NCBI RefSeq assembly: GCF_002213415.1
Contig: NZ_NJGU01000008.1
Coordinates: forward strand, 1-64,000
Source: Herbaspirillum robiniae
GTDB lineage: Bacteria; Pseudomonadota; Gammaproteobacteria; Burkholderiales; Burkholderiaceae_D
Reading direction: 5' to 3'
DNA length: 64,000 nt
Numbering within the stretch: the stretch's first letter is position 1; every line of letters starts with the position of its first letter. The position numbers were made by a program, and so were the translations under genes. This document shows, piece by piece, positions 55,078-63,936 of this stretch. The notes below the pieces were generated by a model. The model was not told where the DNA came from. It did no database searches and saw only the letters and a program-made list of their open reading frames with translations.

Positions 55078-55146
55078 CGCAAAAAGAAAAACGCCCGCTC
55101 AACTTTCGTTGAACGGGCGTTTTATTTGGCGGAGCGGACGGGGCTC
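55078..55146. repeat. 69-base direct repeat, copy 2 (native tRNA-Asp 3' end and terminator)
   Basis: Identical to copy 1 at 54910-54978. This copy belongs to the intact tRNA-Asp gene. Confidence 0.9.
55088..55123 (-). terminator. tRNA-Asp terminator
   Basis: A hairpin with ACGCCCG/CGGGCGT and inner CAAC/GTTG pairs, with a TTTC-type loop, followed on the minus strand by TTTTCTTTTT. It lies right after the tRNA CCA. An identical hairpin lies at 54920-54955. Confidence 0.8.
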
Positions 55147-55203
55147 GAACCCGCGACCCCCGGCGTGACAGGCCGGTATTCTAACCAACTGAACTACCAC
55201 TCC
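55127..55203 (-). tRNA. tRNA-Asp (anticodon GTC)
   Basis: A 77-base tRNA with encoded CCA. The acceptor stem GGAGTGG/CCGCTCC has one T-G pair, the D arm is GTTC-AGTTGGTTA-GAAT, the anticodon arm is CCGGCCTGTCACGCCGG with GTC in the loop, and the T arm is GCGGG-TTCGAGC-CCCGT. A TAGAAT -10-like element lies about 45 bases upstream (55242-55247). Its 3' end is duplicated 168 bases downstream on the minus strand. Confidence 0.97.
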
Positions 55204-55326
55204 TAAATCGTCTTCAGCGGAACTGCTCTTGCTGAAAGACCGCTATTCTATAAGAGCCTTTTTTAAAAAGCCAGTACTTTGTAGCGGTTTTGCGAAAATA
55301 TTTACGGCTTGCTGTCGTCGCCGCGA

Positions 55327-55920
55327 TCAGGCCTTGAACTTGCCTTCGAACGCCAGCTTGGACAGCGGCTCGCGCGGGCTCGGCAGCTCGCGCGCCTGCA
55401 GGCCTTCCGGCAGGATGGACTTGTCGCCCAGCTTGCCGATGGCGACCATGGCCTCTACCGAGAACTCGGCCGGCACGTTCAGTTCGGTGCGCGCCTTTTC
55501 ACGGTCGAAGCCGGCCATGCCGTGCGCGTGCCAGCCGGAGATGCTGGCTTGCAGCGCCATGTAGCCCCAGGCCGAACCGGTGTCGAAGGAATGCGTCGGC
55601 GCCGGCACGGCTTCGGTGGCGCCGGGCGGGACCATCACGGTACGCGAGAGCACCACCACCAGCACGGAAGCCTTCTCGGCCCAGCTGCGGTTGAATTCGT
55701 TCAACAGGCCCAGCAGGCTTTGCCACGCCGGCGTGCCGCGGCGCGCGTAGACGAAGCGCCAGGGTTGCGCATTGTAGGCCGACGGCGCCCAGCGTGCGGC
55801 TTCCAGGAAGGTCAGCACGGTTTCTTCCGAAATGTCTGCGCCGGTGTAGGCGCGCGGCGACCAGCGGTTGATGAAGTGCGGATCGATGGGATAGTCGGCT
55901 GCGCGCGGATTGGAAGACAT
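55327..55920 (-). CDS. nitroreductase family protein
   Basis: A 197-residue FMN-dependent nitroreductase-fold protein. HFINRWSPRAYTGADI with the RRS-type FMN-binding Arg (near residues 14-29), AARWAPSAYNAQPWRFVYA (near 40-58) and the C-terminal GKLGDKSILPEGLQARE (near 165-181) are typical. Substrate unknown; quinones or nitroaromatics are common. The start at 55920 has CAGGAG seven bases upstream; the longer frame from 56097 lacks similarity. Confidence 0.88.
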   Translation of the reverse strand: MSSNPRAADYPIDPHFINRWSPRAYTGADISEETVLTFLEAARWAPSAYNAQPWRFVYARRGTPAWQSLLGLLNEFNRSWAEKASVLVVVLSRTVMVPPGATEAVPAPTHSFDTGSAWGYMALQASISGWHAHGMAGFDREKARTELNVPAEFSVEAMVAIGKLGDKSILPEGLQARELPSPREPLSKLAFEGKFKA

Positions 55921-56057
55921 GCTTGCTCCTGTGGATGAGGTCGAGAGAAAGCGGCATCTTAGCAGCGCGACATTTTTCTTGCAGACGGCGGCGCGTCTTG
56001 CCCTGCGAAGAACGCGGACATCCGGCGACACTGCGCCTGCGCGAACACCGCGGACGT

Positions 56058-56160
56058 AAAAAAGCCCGCGCACCTTGCGGCGGCGGGCTAAATCCAATTC
56101 TCAGGGGTGATGAATTGGAGGGGGAGGACCTTCAGAATAACCACGCCCTCTTCCCGCCTC
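56058..56160 (-). ncRNA. candidate C-rich small RNA or long mnmE 3' leader-like tail
   Basis: On the minus strand, downstream of mnmE, a C-rich single strand (GGTCCTCCCCCTCC, about 56116-56129) is followed by a hairpin with an ACCCC-containing loop (CCAATTC/GAATTGG, 56094-56118) and then a GC stem (GCCCGC/GCGGGC, 56064-56088) with T6 (56058-56063). C-rich loops that can pair with ribosome sites plus a terminator are typical of small regulatory RNAs. I did not find a clear promoter, so it may instead be processed from the mnmE transcript. Confidence 0.4.
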
Positions 56161-56277
56161 CATCGTTTTTACACGCTGTAACATCCCCCGCGAGGTTTTA
56201 TCAACTGGTCAAGCCTTTAAGGCGAGATGCTAACTTTTTGTTACGTCCTTCAGCCTCATGTCAGCGATGCGGACATT

Positions 56278-57678
56278 TCACTTGCCAATACAGAAGCGCG
56301 AGAAGATCACCCCCAGCAGGTCGTCCGGCGTGAACCTGCCGGTGATGCTGGACAGACGCTCCTGCGCCAGGCGCAGTTCCTCGGCGAACAGGTCCAGCGC
56401 ATGCTCGCCGGCCTCGTTGTCGAGGGCGGCGTGGGCGGCGGCGTGCTCCAGGTGTTCGCCGGCCGACTTCAGCGCCAGCAGGTGACGCTCGCGCGCGAGA
56501 TAGCGCGACTCCACCGTCTGCTGCCAGCCGGCGATGCGCAGCAGTTCGCCGCGCAGCAGGTCGATGCCCTGGTCTTCGGCGGCCGAGACGTAGATGTGGG
56601 TGGCGTCCGGCATCTGGTCTACCGCCGGCTTGTGGCCGGAACGGTCGATCTTGTTCCAGATGCGGATGATGGGCACGCCTTCGGGGAAGCGCGCGGTGAT
56701 CTTCTCGTCTTCCAACGTCGGGCCACGGTCGGCGTCGAGCATGTGCAGGATGACGTCGGCCTTGGCCACTTCGGCCCAGGTGCGTTCGATGCCGATGCGC
56801 TCGACTTCGTCGGGACCGCTGCCGTCCTCGCCCGCCTCGCGGATGCCGGCGGTGTCGATGATGTTCAGCGGCATGCCTTCGATCTGGATGGTCTGCGTGA
56901 CCTTGTCGCGCGTGGTGCCGGCAATCGGCGTGACGATGGCCACGTCCGACCCGGCCAGCACGTTCAGCAGCGAGGACTTGCCGACGTTGGGCTTGCCGGC
57001 CAGCACCGCGTTCAGGCCGTCGCGCAGCAGCGCGCCCTGGGCGGCATGCTTGAAGACGTCTTCCAGCGTGGCGCGGATTTTGGAGAGCTGGCCGCGGGCG
57101 TCGGACTGCTTGAGGAAATCGATCTCCTCTTCGGGAAAGTCCAGCGTGGCCTCGACCAGCATGCGCAGGCTGGTGACCTGCTCGACCAGTTCATGGATCA
57201 CCTTGGAGAAGGCGCCCGAGAGCGACTCGGAGGCCGACTTGGCGGCCGCCTCGGTGGTCGCCTCGATCAGGTCGGCGACGGCCTCGGCCTGGGCCAGGTC
57301 GATCTTGTCGTTCAGGAAGGCGCGCTGGGTGAATTCGCCCGGCTCGGCCAGGCGCAGGCCGATCTCGGCGCCGGCTTCGACGCAGCGCGCCAGCAGCATC
57401 TGCATCACCACCGGGCCGCCGTGGCCCTGCAGCTCCAGCACGTCTTCGCCGGTGTAGGAATGCGGCGCGGGGAAATGGATCGCCAGCCCCTGGTCGATGG
57501 CGCTGCCGTCGGCGCGGCGGAACGGCAGGTAGGTGGCGTGGCGCGGCTGCAGGCTGTCGCGGCCGCACAGGGCCGCAATCACCGGCGCCAGGTTCTTGCC
57601 GGAAATGCGGACGACGCCGATGCCGCCGCGTCCGGGCGCGGTGGCGATGGCGGCAATGGGGGAAGAGTCGAAAGTCAT
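56278..57678 (-). CDS. mnmE: tRNA uridine-5-carboxymethylaminomethyl modification GTPase MnmE
   Basis: MnmE with MnmG modifies the wobble uridine of several tRNAs. The 466-residue protein has the N-terminal folate-binding domain (1-120, with [20 protein letters not shown]), a helical domain carrying the inserted G domain ([12 protein letters not shown] near 226-237, [14 protein letters not shown] near 273), and the C-terminal CIGK box with the catalytic Cys463. The start at 57678 gives the standard N-terminus. It is the last gene of the conserved rpmH-rnpA-yidD-yidC-mnmE cluster, separated from yidC by a terminator. Confidence 0.96.
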   Translation of the reverse strand: MTFDSSPIAAIATAPGRGGIGVVRISGKNLAPVIAALCGRDSLQPRHATYLPFRRADGSAIDQGLAIHFPAPHSYTGEDVLELQGHGGPVVMQMLLARCVEAGAEIGLRLAEPGEFTQRAFLNDKIDLAQAEAVADLIEATTEAAAKSASESLSGAFSKVIHELVEQVTSLRMLVEATLDFPEEEIDFLKQSDARGQLSKIRATLEDVFKHAAQGALLRDGLNAVLAGKPNVGKSSLLNVLAGSDVAIVTPIAGTTRDKVTQTIQIEGMPLNIIDTAGIREAGEDGSGPDEVERIGIERTWAEVAKADVILHMLDADRGPTLEDEKITARFPEGVPIIRIWNKIDRSGHKPAVDQMPDATHIYVSAAEDQGIDLLRGELLRIAGWQQTVESRYLARERHLLALKSAGEHLEHAAAHAALDNEAGEHALDLFAEELRLAQERLSSITGRFTPDDLLGVIFSRFCIGK

Positions 57679-57777
57679 CGTGCTTCTGTCTTGTTGTGGT
57701 CTCAGGTCTTGCCGGCCCGGCGCATGCGCCCTCCCCGGCAAGACTCAATGTTAAGGCCTGTGAAGAATTTGCAGCCG

Positions 57778-57804
57778 AAAAAAAACCCGTGATTTCCACG
57801 GGTT
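57778..57804 (-). terminator. yidC terminator
   Basis: On the minus strand AACCCGTG pairs with CACGGGTT around a five-base loop and is followed by T8. It is about 50 bases after the yidC stop codon, before mnmE. Confidence 0.8.
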
Positions 57805-57855
57805 CTCTTCGTTGCCGGCCCCGGGGCGCGGAGCCGGCGCAACATGTGGAGCGTA

Positions 57856-59556
57856 TTACTTGGTCTTGCCGCTCTCGATGTTCTTGGTGATCACCCATTG
57901 CTGCGCGATCGACAGGATGTTGTTGGTCACCCAGTACAGCACCAGGCCGGACGGGAAGAAGAAGAACATGAACGAGAACACCAGCGGCATGAACATCATG
58001 ACCTTGGCCTGGACCGGATCCGGCGGGGTCGGGTTCAGCTTGGTCTGCAGGAACATCGATGCCGCCATGATGATCGGCAGCAGGCCGATCGGCATGTTGA
58101 AGTACGGGATGGTGCCAAACAGCGTATCCGGTGCGGTCAGGTCATGGATCCAGCCCAGCCACGGCGCGCCGCGCATTTCCACCGACGCCAGCAGCGCCGA
58201 GTACAGGGCGATGAACACCGGGATCTGGATCGCGATGGGCAGGCAGCCGCCCAGCGGATTGATCTTCTCGGTCTTGTACATCGCCATCATTTCGCGGTTC
58301 ATGGCCTGCGGATCGCCCTTGTGGCGTTCGCGGATGGCCTGCATGCGCGGTGCGACCGCCTTCATCTTGGCCATGCTGCGATACGACGCGGCCGACAGCG
58401 GGAAGAAGACCAGCTTGATCAGCACGGTCAGCAGGATGATGGTCCAGCCCCAGTTGCCGACGACGGCATGGATGTGGGTCATCAGCCAGAAGATCGGCTT
58501 GGCGATGATGGCAAGGTGGCCGTAGTCACGCACCAGGTCCAGGCCGGGGGCGATGGCTTCCAGGGTCTTGTTGACGGTCGGGCCGGAATACAGCTGCGCG
58601 TCCGAGGTCAGGCTGGCATTGGGCGCGATGGTGCCCAGCGGCAGCTTGACGCCGACGCGGTAGAGGTTGGGCGAGACCTGTTCAGCATAGATGTCGCGCT
58701 GGGCCTGCTGCGGCGGGATGATGGCCGACACGAAATAGTGCTGCACCATCGCGATCCAGCCGTTGTCGGCCTTCTTCACGTGCTCTTGCTTGCCGGTGGC
58801 GATCTTCTCGAAGTCCAGCTTCTCGAACTTCTCGGCCTCGGTGTAGACCGCCGGGCCGGTGAAGGTGCTGTAGAAGTGCGACTCGCCGCCCGGCTTGTTG
58901 CCGTCGCGCACCAGCTGCAGGTACAGGGTCGGATTGATCGCCGCGGCCGTGGTGTTGGTCACGGTATGCTTGACGTCGATCAGGTAGCTGCCGCGCTTGA
59001 AGGTGAAGGTCTTGGTCAGCTTCACGCCATCCTGTTCGGCATTGAACACCAGCTGCACGGTGTCGCCATTGCTCAGCGTGCGCGGACCGGATTCGGCGGC
59101 AAACAGGGTCTTGTGGTTGGGGAAGGCGCCACCGATCAGGCCGCTTTCGGCCAGGTAGGTGTGGCCGGCAGCGGAGTCGAACAGCACCAGGTTCTTGGTC
59201 GGATCCACCACGTCGCGCTGGTTCAGCAGCTCCAGGCGCTTGAGTTCGCCGCCGACGGTGTCGAAGTCGGCCTTGACCACGTCGGTGGTGATGGTGATGG
59301 TTTCACCCTTGGCTGCGGCGGCGCCGGCAGCCGGCACAGCGGCGGCGGACGCCGGGGCGGCCGTGCCGGCCTGCGGCACCGGCGAGCCGGTCGGGCTGGC
59401 GGCGGGGGCTGCCGGGTTGGCGGCGGCCTGCTCCTGAGTCTGGTTGGCCGACGGGAAGAACATCGACTGGTGTCCGTTATGGCGCATCCAGCTGTCCCAC
59501 AGCAGCAGCAGGGAGAAGGAGAATACAACCCACAGGACGGTACGTTTGATATCCAT
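57856..59556 (-). CDS. yidC: membrane protein insertase YidC
   Basis: YidC inserts and folds inner-membrane proteins with or without SecYEG. The 566-residue form has an N-terminal helix (residues 5-22), a large periplasmic beta-sandwich domain (about 60-350) behind an Ala/Pro-rich linker, and five-helix core segments from about 365 to 560. The conserved Arg lies in the core (first core helix region, near 380). The start at [11 protein letters not shown] is chosen; the longer frame overlaps yidD. It follows yidD on the same strand by 16 bases. Confidence 0.96.
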   Translation of the reverse strand: MDIKRTVLWVVFSFSLLLLWDSWMRHNGHQSMFFPSANQTQEQAAANPAAPAASPTGSPVPQAGTAAPASAAAVPAAGAAAAKGETITITTDVVKADFDTVGGELKRLELLNQRDVVDPTKNLVLFDSAAGHTYLAESGLIGGAFPNHKTLFAAESGPRTLSNGDTVQLVFNAEQDGVKLTKTFTFKRGSYLIDVKHTVTNTTAAAINPTLYLQLVRDGNKPGGESHFYSTFTGPAVYTEAEKFEKLDFEKIATGKQEHVKKADNGWIAMVQHYFVSAIIPPQQAQRDIYAEQVSPNLYRVGVKLPLGTIAPNASLTSDAQLYSGPTVNKTLEAIAPGLDLVRDYGHLAIIAKPIFWLMTHIHAVVGNWGWTIILLTVLIKLVFFPLSAASYRSMAKMKAVAPRMQAIRERHKGDPQAMNREMMAMYKTEKINPLGGCLPIAIQIPVFIALYSALLASVEMRGAPWLGWIHDLTAPDTLFGTIPYFNMPIGLLPIIMAASMFLQTKLNPTPPDPVQAKVMMFMPLVFSFMFFFFPSGLVLYWVTNNILSIAQQWVITKNIESGKTK

Positions 59557-59572
59557 ATGCGTATTGATTGGT

Positions 59573-59899
59573 TCAGGAGTGGCTGCAACCGTCAGCGGCC
59601 ACAGTGGGAGAAACTCGCGCAGCAGAACGCTGCGGCGGAGAATTCGGGGAAACGGCGGATGCCTCGGATTGCGCCGATGCCTCCGGAGAACCGGGCACCG
59701 GATCGAGACCGCCGGGATGCCAGGGGTGACACTTGCACAAACGCTTGCCTGCCAGGAGACTGCCCTTGAACGCGCCATGGATCCGCACGGCTTCGGCGGC
59801 ATAGTCGGAACAGCTGGGATAGAAACGACAATTCTGCCCGAGGAACGGGCTTACTCCCAGCTTGTAGGCGCGTAACAGCAGGAGCAAAGGCGTTTTCAT
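59573..59899 (-). CDS. yidD: membrane protein insertion efficiency factor YidD
   Basis: A 108-residue small protein that assists YidC-dependent insertion. [20 protein letters not shown] and [16 protein letters not shown] (near residues 7-42) are the family core with conserved cysteines, followed by [17 protein letters not shown] (near 53-69). A Ser/Ala/Pro-rich tail follows. The ATG at 59899 is in an AGGAAGTGATG context; the GTG just before it is an alternative start. It lies six bases after rnpA. Confidence 0.92.
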   Translation of the reverse strand: MKTPLLLLLRAYKLGVSPFLGQNCRFYPSCSDYAAEAVRIHGAFKGSLLAGKRLCKCHPWHPGGLDPVPGSPEASAQSEASAVSPNSPPQRSAARVSPTVAADGCSHS

Positions 59900-59905
59900 C
59901 ACTTC

Positions 59906-60310
59906 CTATTTCCTGGCAAACGCTGGCGCGTTCGTCAAAAAGGCGAACAGTTGCGCCAGTTCGGCCCGCAATGCCGCCTTCAGGGCGGAATTGGTGGCTG
60001 GGTCGCGCTTGGCGTTGACCGGGCGCGACAGGCGCACGATGCAGTCGACGTCGGGCAGCGAAGCCTGGCGAAACAGCTCGCGCGTGGCGCGCTTGATCGT
60101 ATTGCGGGTCACCGCGCGCGGCGCGAACCGCTTGGCTGCAACCACCCCGAGGCGCGCCTGCGGCAGGCTGTTGCGACGCGCGTACAACACGAAATGCTCC
60201 GTGCGATGGACAGGGCGCAAACGAAAAACGGATGAAAATTCATCCGTTTTAACGATTCGCCGATCGCGGGGGAAGTCGCCTGATTGAAGCGGTGAACGAA
60301 CGTCCGTCAC
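59906..60310 (-). CDS. rnpA: ribonuclease P protein component
   Basis: RnpA is the protein cofactor of RNase P, which matures tRNA 5' ends. The 134-residue product has the RNR-type motif RFAPRAVTRNTIKRATRELFR (split near 61-81) and DEFSSVFRLRPV (near 23-34). It starts at GTG (60308-60310), with no clear ribosome site, 26 bases after rpmH, so translation may depend on coupling. rpmH-rnpA is one of the most conserved bacterial gene pairs. Confidence 0.94.
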   Translation of the reverse strand: MTDVRSPLQSGDFPRDRRIVKTDEFSSVFRLRPVHRTEHFVLYARRNSLPQARLGVVAAKRFAPRAVTRNTIKRATRELFRQASLPDVDCIVRLSRPVNAKRDPATNSALKAALRAELAQLFAFLTNAPAFARK

Positions 60311-60336
60311 GCGAAACGGCAGCGCAATGCCCCGGC

Positions 60337-60474
60337 TTAAACTGCAGCCAGACGCTTGCGGCCCTTGGCGCGGCGAGCGTTGATCACGGCACGGCCGCCA
60401 CGGGTTGCCATACGGGCACGGAAACCATGGGTACGCTTGCGACGCACGACGGAGGGTTGGTAAGTACGTTTCAT
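60337..60474 (-). CDS. rpmH: 50S ribosomal protein L34
   Basis: A 45-residue, very basic ribosomal protein: [20 protein letters not shown] at the start and [15 protein letters not shown] at the end. The tail LAAV has one extra Ala compared with the common 44-residue form. It heads the rpmH-rnpA-yidD-yidC cluster and has its own promoter at 60518-60547. In most relatives dnaA and oriC lie next to this gene; here they do not. Confidence 0.97.
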   Translation of the reverse strand: MKRTYQPSVVRRKRTHGFRARMATRGGRAVINARRAKGRKRLAAV

Positions 60475-60517
60475 GTTGGACTCGCTTAGTTGGGCTGCTT
60501 ATTCAGCAAACATCAAA

Positions 60518-60547
60518 ATTAAATCGGAATTCTGGAACCGCTTTCAA
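60518..60547 (-). promoter_or_regulatory. sigma70 promoter of rpmH
   Basis: Minus-strand -35 TTGAAA (60542-60547), 18-base spacer, -10 TTTAAT (60518-60523). The start site falls near 60511, leaving a leader of about 37 bases. Confidence 0.55.
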
Positions 60548-61298
60548 TGTGCCTCGGGTTCCCACCCTGCATCACCGATACCCCTGCTGCCAGTTATCCC
60601 GGGCAGCCCCTGCATCGCTGACACCATTTGTTGGCCCCGCTTTGTCTTCTTGTCTTTATACGTGTGTATTCCGACCGGTCAAAAGCTGAAACAGCACTGC
60701 GACGGCACCGTGCGCAATTCTTCAGATGGTGAACCCTGAATTAGACTGCATTTTCTACTTACCTGTCAATGACTTATGCGCTTTCCGGGCGAGCCGGCGA
60801 CGCTTGCGACGCACTTTCGCGCAAGAACGTGGCGGATTTGCCAAGCGCGACCGTGGCGCGCGGCGACAAAGTTTCCCGGATGACATCGTCCGGGCTTGCC
60901 GTTGTGCGGCAGCTGCTGCAACACCGGCGCACAGAAAAGATTCCTCCAGGCAATCAACGACCCGGTGCACGACGATGCCGGCGTTCGCTGCCGGACGCTG
61001 CGGCGCCTGCCGATATGTTCTAAAGAATTTCCGCCGTCCCCGCCGTCCTCGCCTGCCCCGCACTGCGATCAAAACGCGGCGCGCGCATATGCACATGCGC
61101 AAATCGCGCGCACCCGGCTTCCTGGGTCCCGCGATGAGGCTGATCAGCAACACTCAGTGCGGCAGGAAGCTGCCGTTACAAAAAAATATCCGCGCGCCGC
61201 CATCGTCGCCTGCGCATGCATATGCAGCCGGCGCCACCTCATCGCTGACGACGCAAGAAGGCAAATCGCCGGCAGCGCGCGGCAAGATTTTCCCTATC

Positions 61299-61314
61299 TG
61301 GCACGATTCCAGCT
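61299..61314 (+). promoter_or_regulatory. possible sigma54 promoter upstream of prkA
   Basis: TGGCACGATTCCAGCT has the -24 block of sigma54 promoters intact and GC at -12 with the right spacing, but lacks the TT before that GC. It lies about 590 bases before prkA, an unusually long leader. The E. coli homologue yeaG is controlled by NtrC/sigma54 and RpoS, which makes the site plausible. Confidence 0.4.
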
Positions 61315-61904
61315 ATAACGGAAAGGCGGCCGGCGACGCGGGCCGCGCGGGGGATCAGGCGATGCGGCGCGGGGAGCACAGGAGAGCGCCGAGGAGCGCC
61401 GCAACAGGCCGCAGGAGGTTGCGGGCGGGAGTTGAAAACTCCATTGTCCGGTCGCTTGTCCATGTTCGCCATCAGGGTTTTCACCATGGCGTGATGCGCA
61501 AAAATAGCGCACTGTGAAGTCAACCGCGGCGTCAGGCCGCACATTGAAAGAGCATGGGGAAGACGCATCTTCACGCAATCCGGCAAACGACCGACGCGCT
61601 GCCTGGCGCAGGCGATCTGCCCATTCCTGCAAGAAGGGATGCAAAACGCTGGCTGTTTGCCGCTACGCGAAAATAAATCCGACCTATGCTGAAACAAAGA
61701 AGGTGCGATTCGATCAGTAGCAGGAAGAGAAAAGGAATAGAATAAAAACGAGTTTTATCGCATCGCGCTGTTGATGCTACGGCTTTCAAAGAACACTTCG
61801 GCAATGGCCTTTTTCCAGAGTCACCGACGCGTTCTTTGATAACCGCAGATGGCAAGTCCAAACAACTAAATTCTGTTTCGTATTTTCGTTGCGACGGAGG
61901 TGGT

Positions 61905-63827
61905 ATGGATATCTACAGCAGCTTTGCAAGCCGGTTCGACAAGACCAGAGAAGAAGAATTTTCGCTTGAAGAGTATCTGAATCTTTGCAAGAACGATCCG
62001 GCGGTCTATGCATCTGCTGCCGAACGGATGCTGATGGCCATCGGTGAACCCGAGAAGGTGGACACCCGGGAAGACCCGCGCATGTCACGCATCTTTGCCA
62101 ACAAGGTCATCAAGGTCTATCCGGCCTTCAAAGAGTTCTACGGCGCCGAGGAAGTCATCGAGCAGGTGGTCGCCTACTTCCGCCATGCCGCGCAAGGCCT
62201 GGAAGAAAAGAAGCAGATCCTGTATCTGCTGGGTCCGGTCGGCGGCGGCAAGTCTTCCATCGCGGAGCGCCTGAAGCAGCTGATGGAACAGGTGCCCTTC
62301 TATTCCATCAAGGGTTCGCCGGTCAACGAATCGCCGCTGGGGCTGTTCGACTACGACGAAGACGGCGGCATCCTGGAAGAACAGTACGGCATCCCGCGCC
62401 GCTATCTCAAACCCATCCTGAGCCCCTGGGCCGTCAAGCGCCTGCACGAGTACAACGGCGACATCCGCCAGTTCCGCGTGGTCAAGCGCTATCCGTCCAT
62501 CCTGCGCCAGATCGCGATCTCCAAGACCGAACCGGGCGACGAGAACAACCAGGACATCTCCACCCTGGTGGGCAAGGTCGACATCCGCAAGCTGGAACAA
62601 TATTCGCAGGACGACGCCGACGCCTACAGCTACTCGGGCGGCCTGTGCCTGTCCAACCAGGGCCTGCTGGAATTCGTCGAGATGTTCAAGGCGCCCATCA
62701 AGGTGCTGCACCCGCTGCTGACGGCCACCCAGGAAGGCAACTTCAAGGGCACCGAGGGCTTCGGCGCGATCCCCTTCGACGGCGTCATCCTGGCCCACTC
62801 CAACGAGTCGGAGTGGAAGGCCTTCCGCAACAACAAGAACAACGAGGCGCTGCTGGACCGTATCTTCATCGTGAAGGTGCCATACTGCCTGCGCGTGTCC
62901 GAAGAGATCAAGATCTACGAGAAACTGATCCGCAGCTCCTCGCTGTCCAAGGCCACCTGCGCGCCGGGCACGCTGAAGATGATGGCGCAGTTCTCGGTGC
63001 TGACGCGCCTGAAGGAACCGGAAAATTCCAGCCTGTTCTCCAAGATGCAGGTCTATGACGGCGAGAACCTGAAAGACACCGATCCCAAGGCCAAGTCCTA
63101 CCAGGAGTACCGCGACTACGCCGGCGTGGACGAAGGCATGAACGGCATCTCGACGCGCTTCGCGTTCAAGATCCTGTCGCGCGTGTTCAACTTCGACACC
63201 ACCGAAGTGGCGGCCAACCCGGTGCACCTGATGTATGTGCTGGAGCAGCAGATCGAGCGCGAGCAGTTCCCGCAGGAGACGGAGCAGAAATACCTGTCCT
63301 TCGTGAAGGACACGCTGGCCTCGCGCTACGCCGAGTTCATCGGCAAGGAAATCCAGACCGCCTATCTGGAGTCGTATTCGGAATATGGCCAGAACGTGTT
63401 CGACCGTTACGTCACCTACGCCGACTTCTGGATCCAGGACCAGGAATACCGCGACCACGACACCGGCGAGAGCTTCGACCGGGCCTCGCTGAACGCGGAG
63501 CTGGAAAAGATCGAGAAGCCGGCCGGCATCAGCAACCCCAAGGACTTCCGCAACGAGATCGTCAACTTCGTGCTGCGCGCGCGGGTCAACAACGGCGGCA
63601 AGAACCCGCTGTGGACCAGCTACGAGAAGCTGCGCGTGGTGATCGAGAAGAAGATGTTCTCCAACACCGAAGACCTGCTGCCGGTGATCTCCTTCAACGC
63701 CAAGGGATCGACGGAGGAAATGCAGAAGCACGAGGACTTCGTCAACCGCATGGTCAGCAAGGGCTACACGCCCAAGCAGGTGCGCCTGCTGTGCGAATGG
63801 TACCTGCGCGTGCGCAAGTCCTCCTAA
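61905..63827 (+). CDS. prkA: PrkA family serine protein kinase (YeaG)
   Basis: A 640-residue PrkA-type protein. The AAA-like N-terminal domain has Walker A GPVGGGKSS (110-118), and YSIKGSPVNESPLGLF (near 134-149) follows. The C-terminal part resembles a PKA-like kinase domain (about 400-630). E. coli YeaG acts in nitrogen-starvation and stationary-phase survival with YeaH. GGAGG lies six bases before the ATG at 61905; the longer frame is not protein-like. yeaH follows after 109 bases, with a GC-rich hairpin lacking a T run between them. Confidence 0.95.
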   Translation: MDIYSSFASRFDKTREEEFSLEEYLNLCKNDPAVYASAAERMLMAIGEPEKVDTREDPRMSRIFANKVIKVYPAFKEFYGAEEVIEQVVAYFRHAAQGLEEKKQILYLLGPVGGGKSSIAERLKQLMEQVPFYSIKGSPVNESPLGLFDYDEDGGILEEQYGIPRRYLKPILSPWAVKRLHEYNGDIRQFRVVKRYPSILRQIAISKTEPGDENNQDISTLVGKVDIRKLEQYSQDDADAYSYSGGLCLSNQGLLEFVEMFKAPIKVLHPLLTATQEGNFKGTEGFGAIPFDGVILAHSNESEWKAFRNNKNNEALLDRIFIVKVPYCLRVSEEIKIYEKLIRSSSLSKATCAPGTLKMMAQFSVLTRLKEPENSSLFSKMQVYDGENLKDTDPKAKSYQEYRDYAGVDEGMNGISTRFAFKILSRVFNFDTTEVAANPVHLMYVLEQQIEREQFPQETEQKYLSFVKDTLASRYAEFIGKEIQTAYLESYSEYGQNVFDRYVTYADFWIQDQEYRDHDTGESFDRASLNAELEKIEKPAGISNPKDFRNEIVNFVLRARVNNGGKNPLWTSYEKLRVVIEKKMFSNTEDLLPVISFNAKGSTEEMQKHEDFVNRMVSKGYTPKQVRLLCEWYLRVRKSS

Positions 63828-63936
63828 GCGCCGCGCACGCGCGCCGGCGGCCCGATGCCGGCGCGCGTCGCAGCGAGCCTTCGGCGCGCCCCTCGCCTTG
63901 GTGCGACAGGCCGCCGACCACTAGCAGGAGAACCGA

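Larger units (their letters stand above)
60475..61904. other. 1.43 kb non-coding region between rpmH and prkA
   Basis: No frame here has both a ribosome site and protein-like sequence; the longest (263 codons from 60726) is Arg/Ala/Pro-rich and unlike any protein I know. I searched for TTATNCACA DnaA boxes allowing one mismatch and found none, so it does not look like oriC. It holds the rpmH promoter, a possible sigma54 site and the prkA leader with GGAGG. Other small hairpins lack T runs. Confidence 0.5.

Noticed and set aside
54836..55168. 110-codon frame over the tRNA repeat region
   Set aside because: It encodes the 69-base repeat twice and overlaps the tRNA gene and terminators.
60726..61517. 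263-codon frame in the rpmH-prkA spacer
   Set aside because: Arg/Ala/Pro-rich, no ribosome site and no similarity to known proteins.
60475..61904. oriC
   Set aside because: Position beside rpmH invites it, but no cluster of TTATNCACA boxes was found even with one mismatch, and dnaA is not adjacent.
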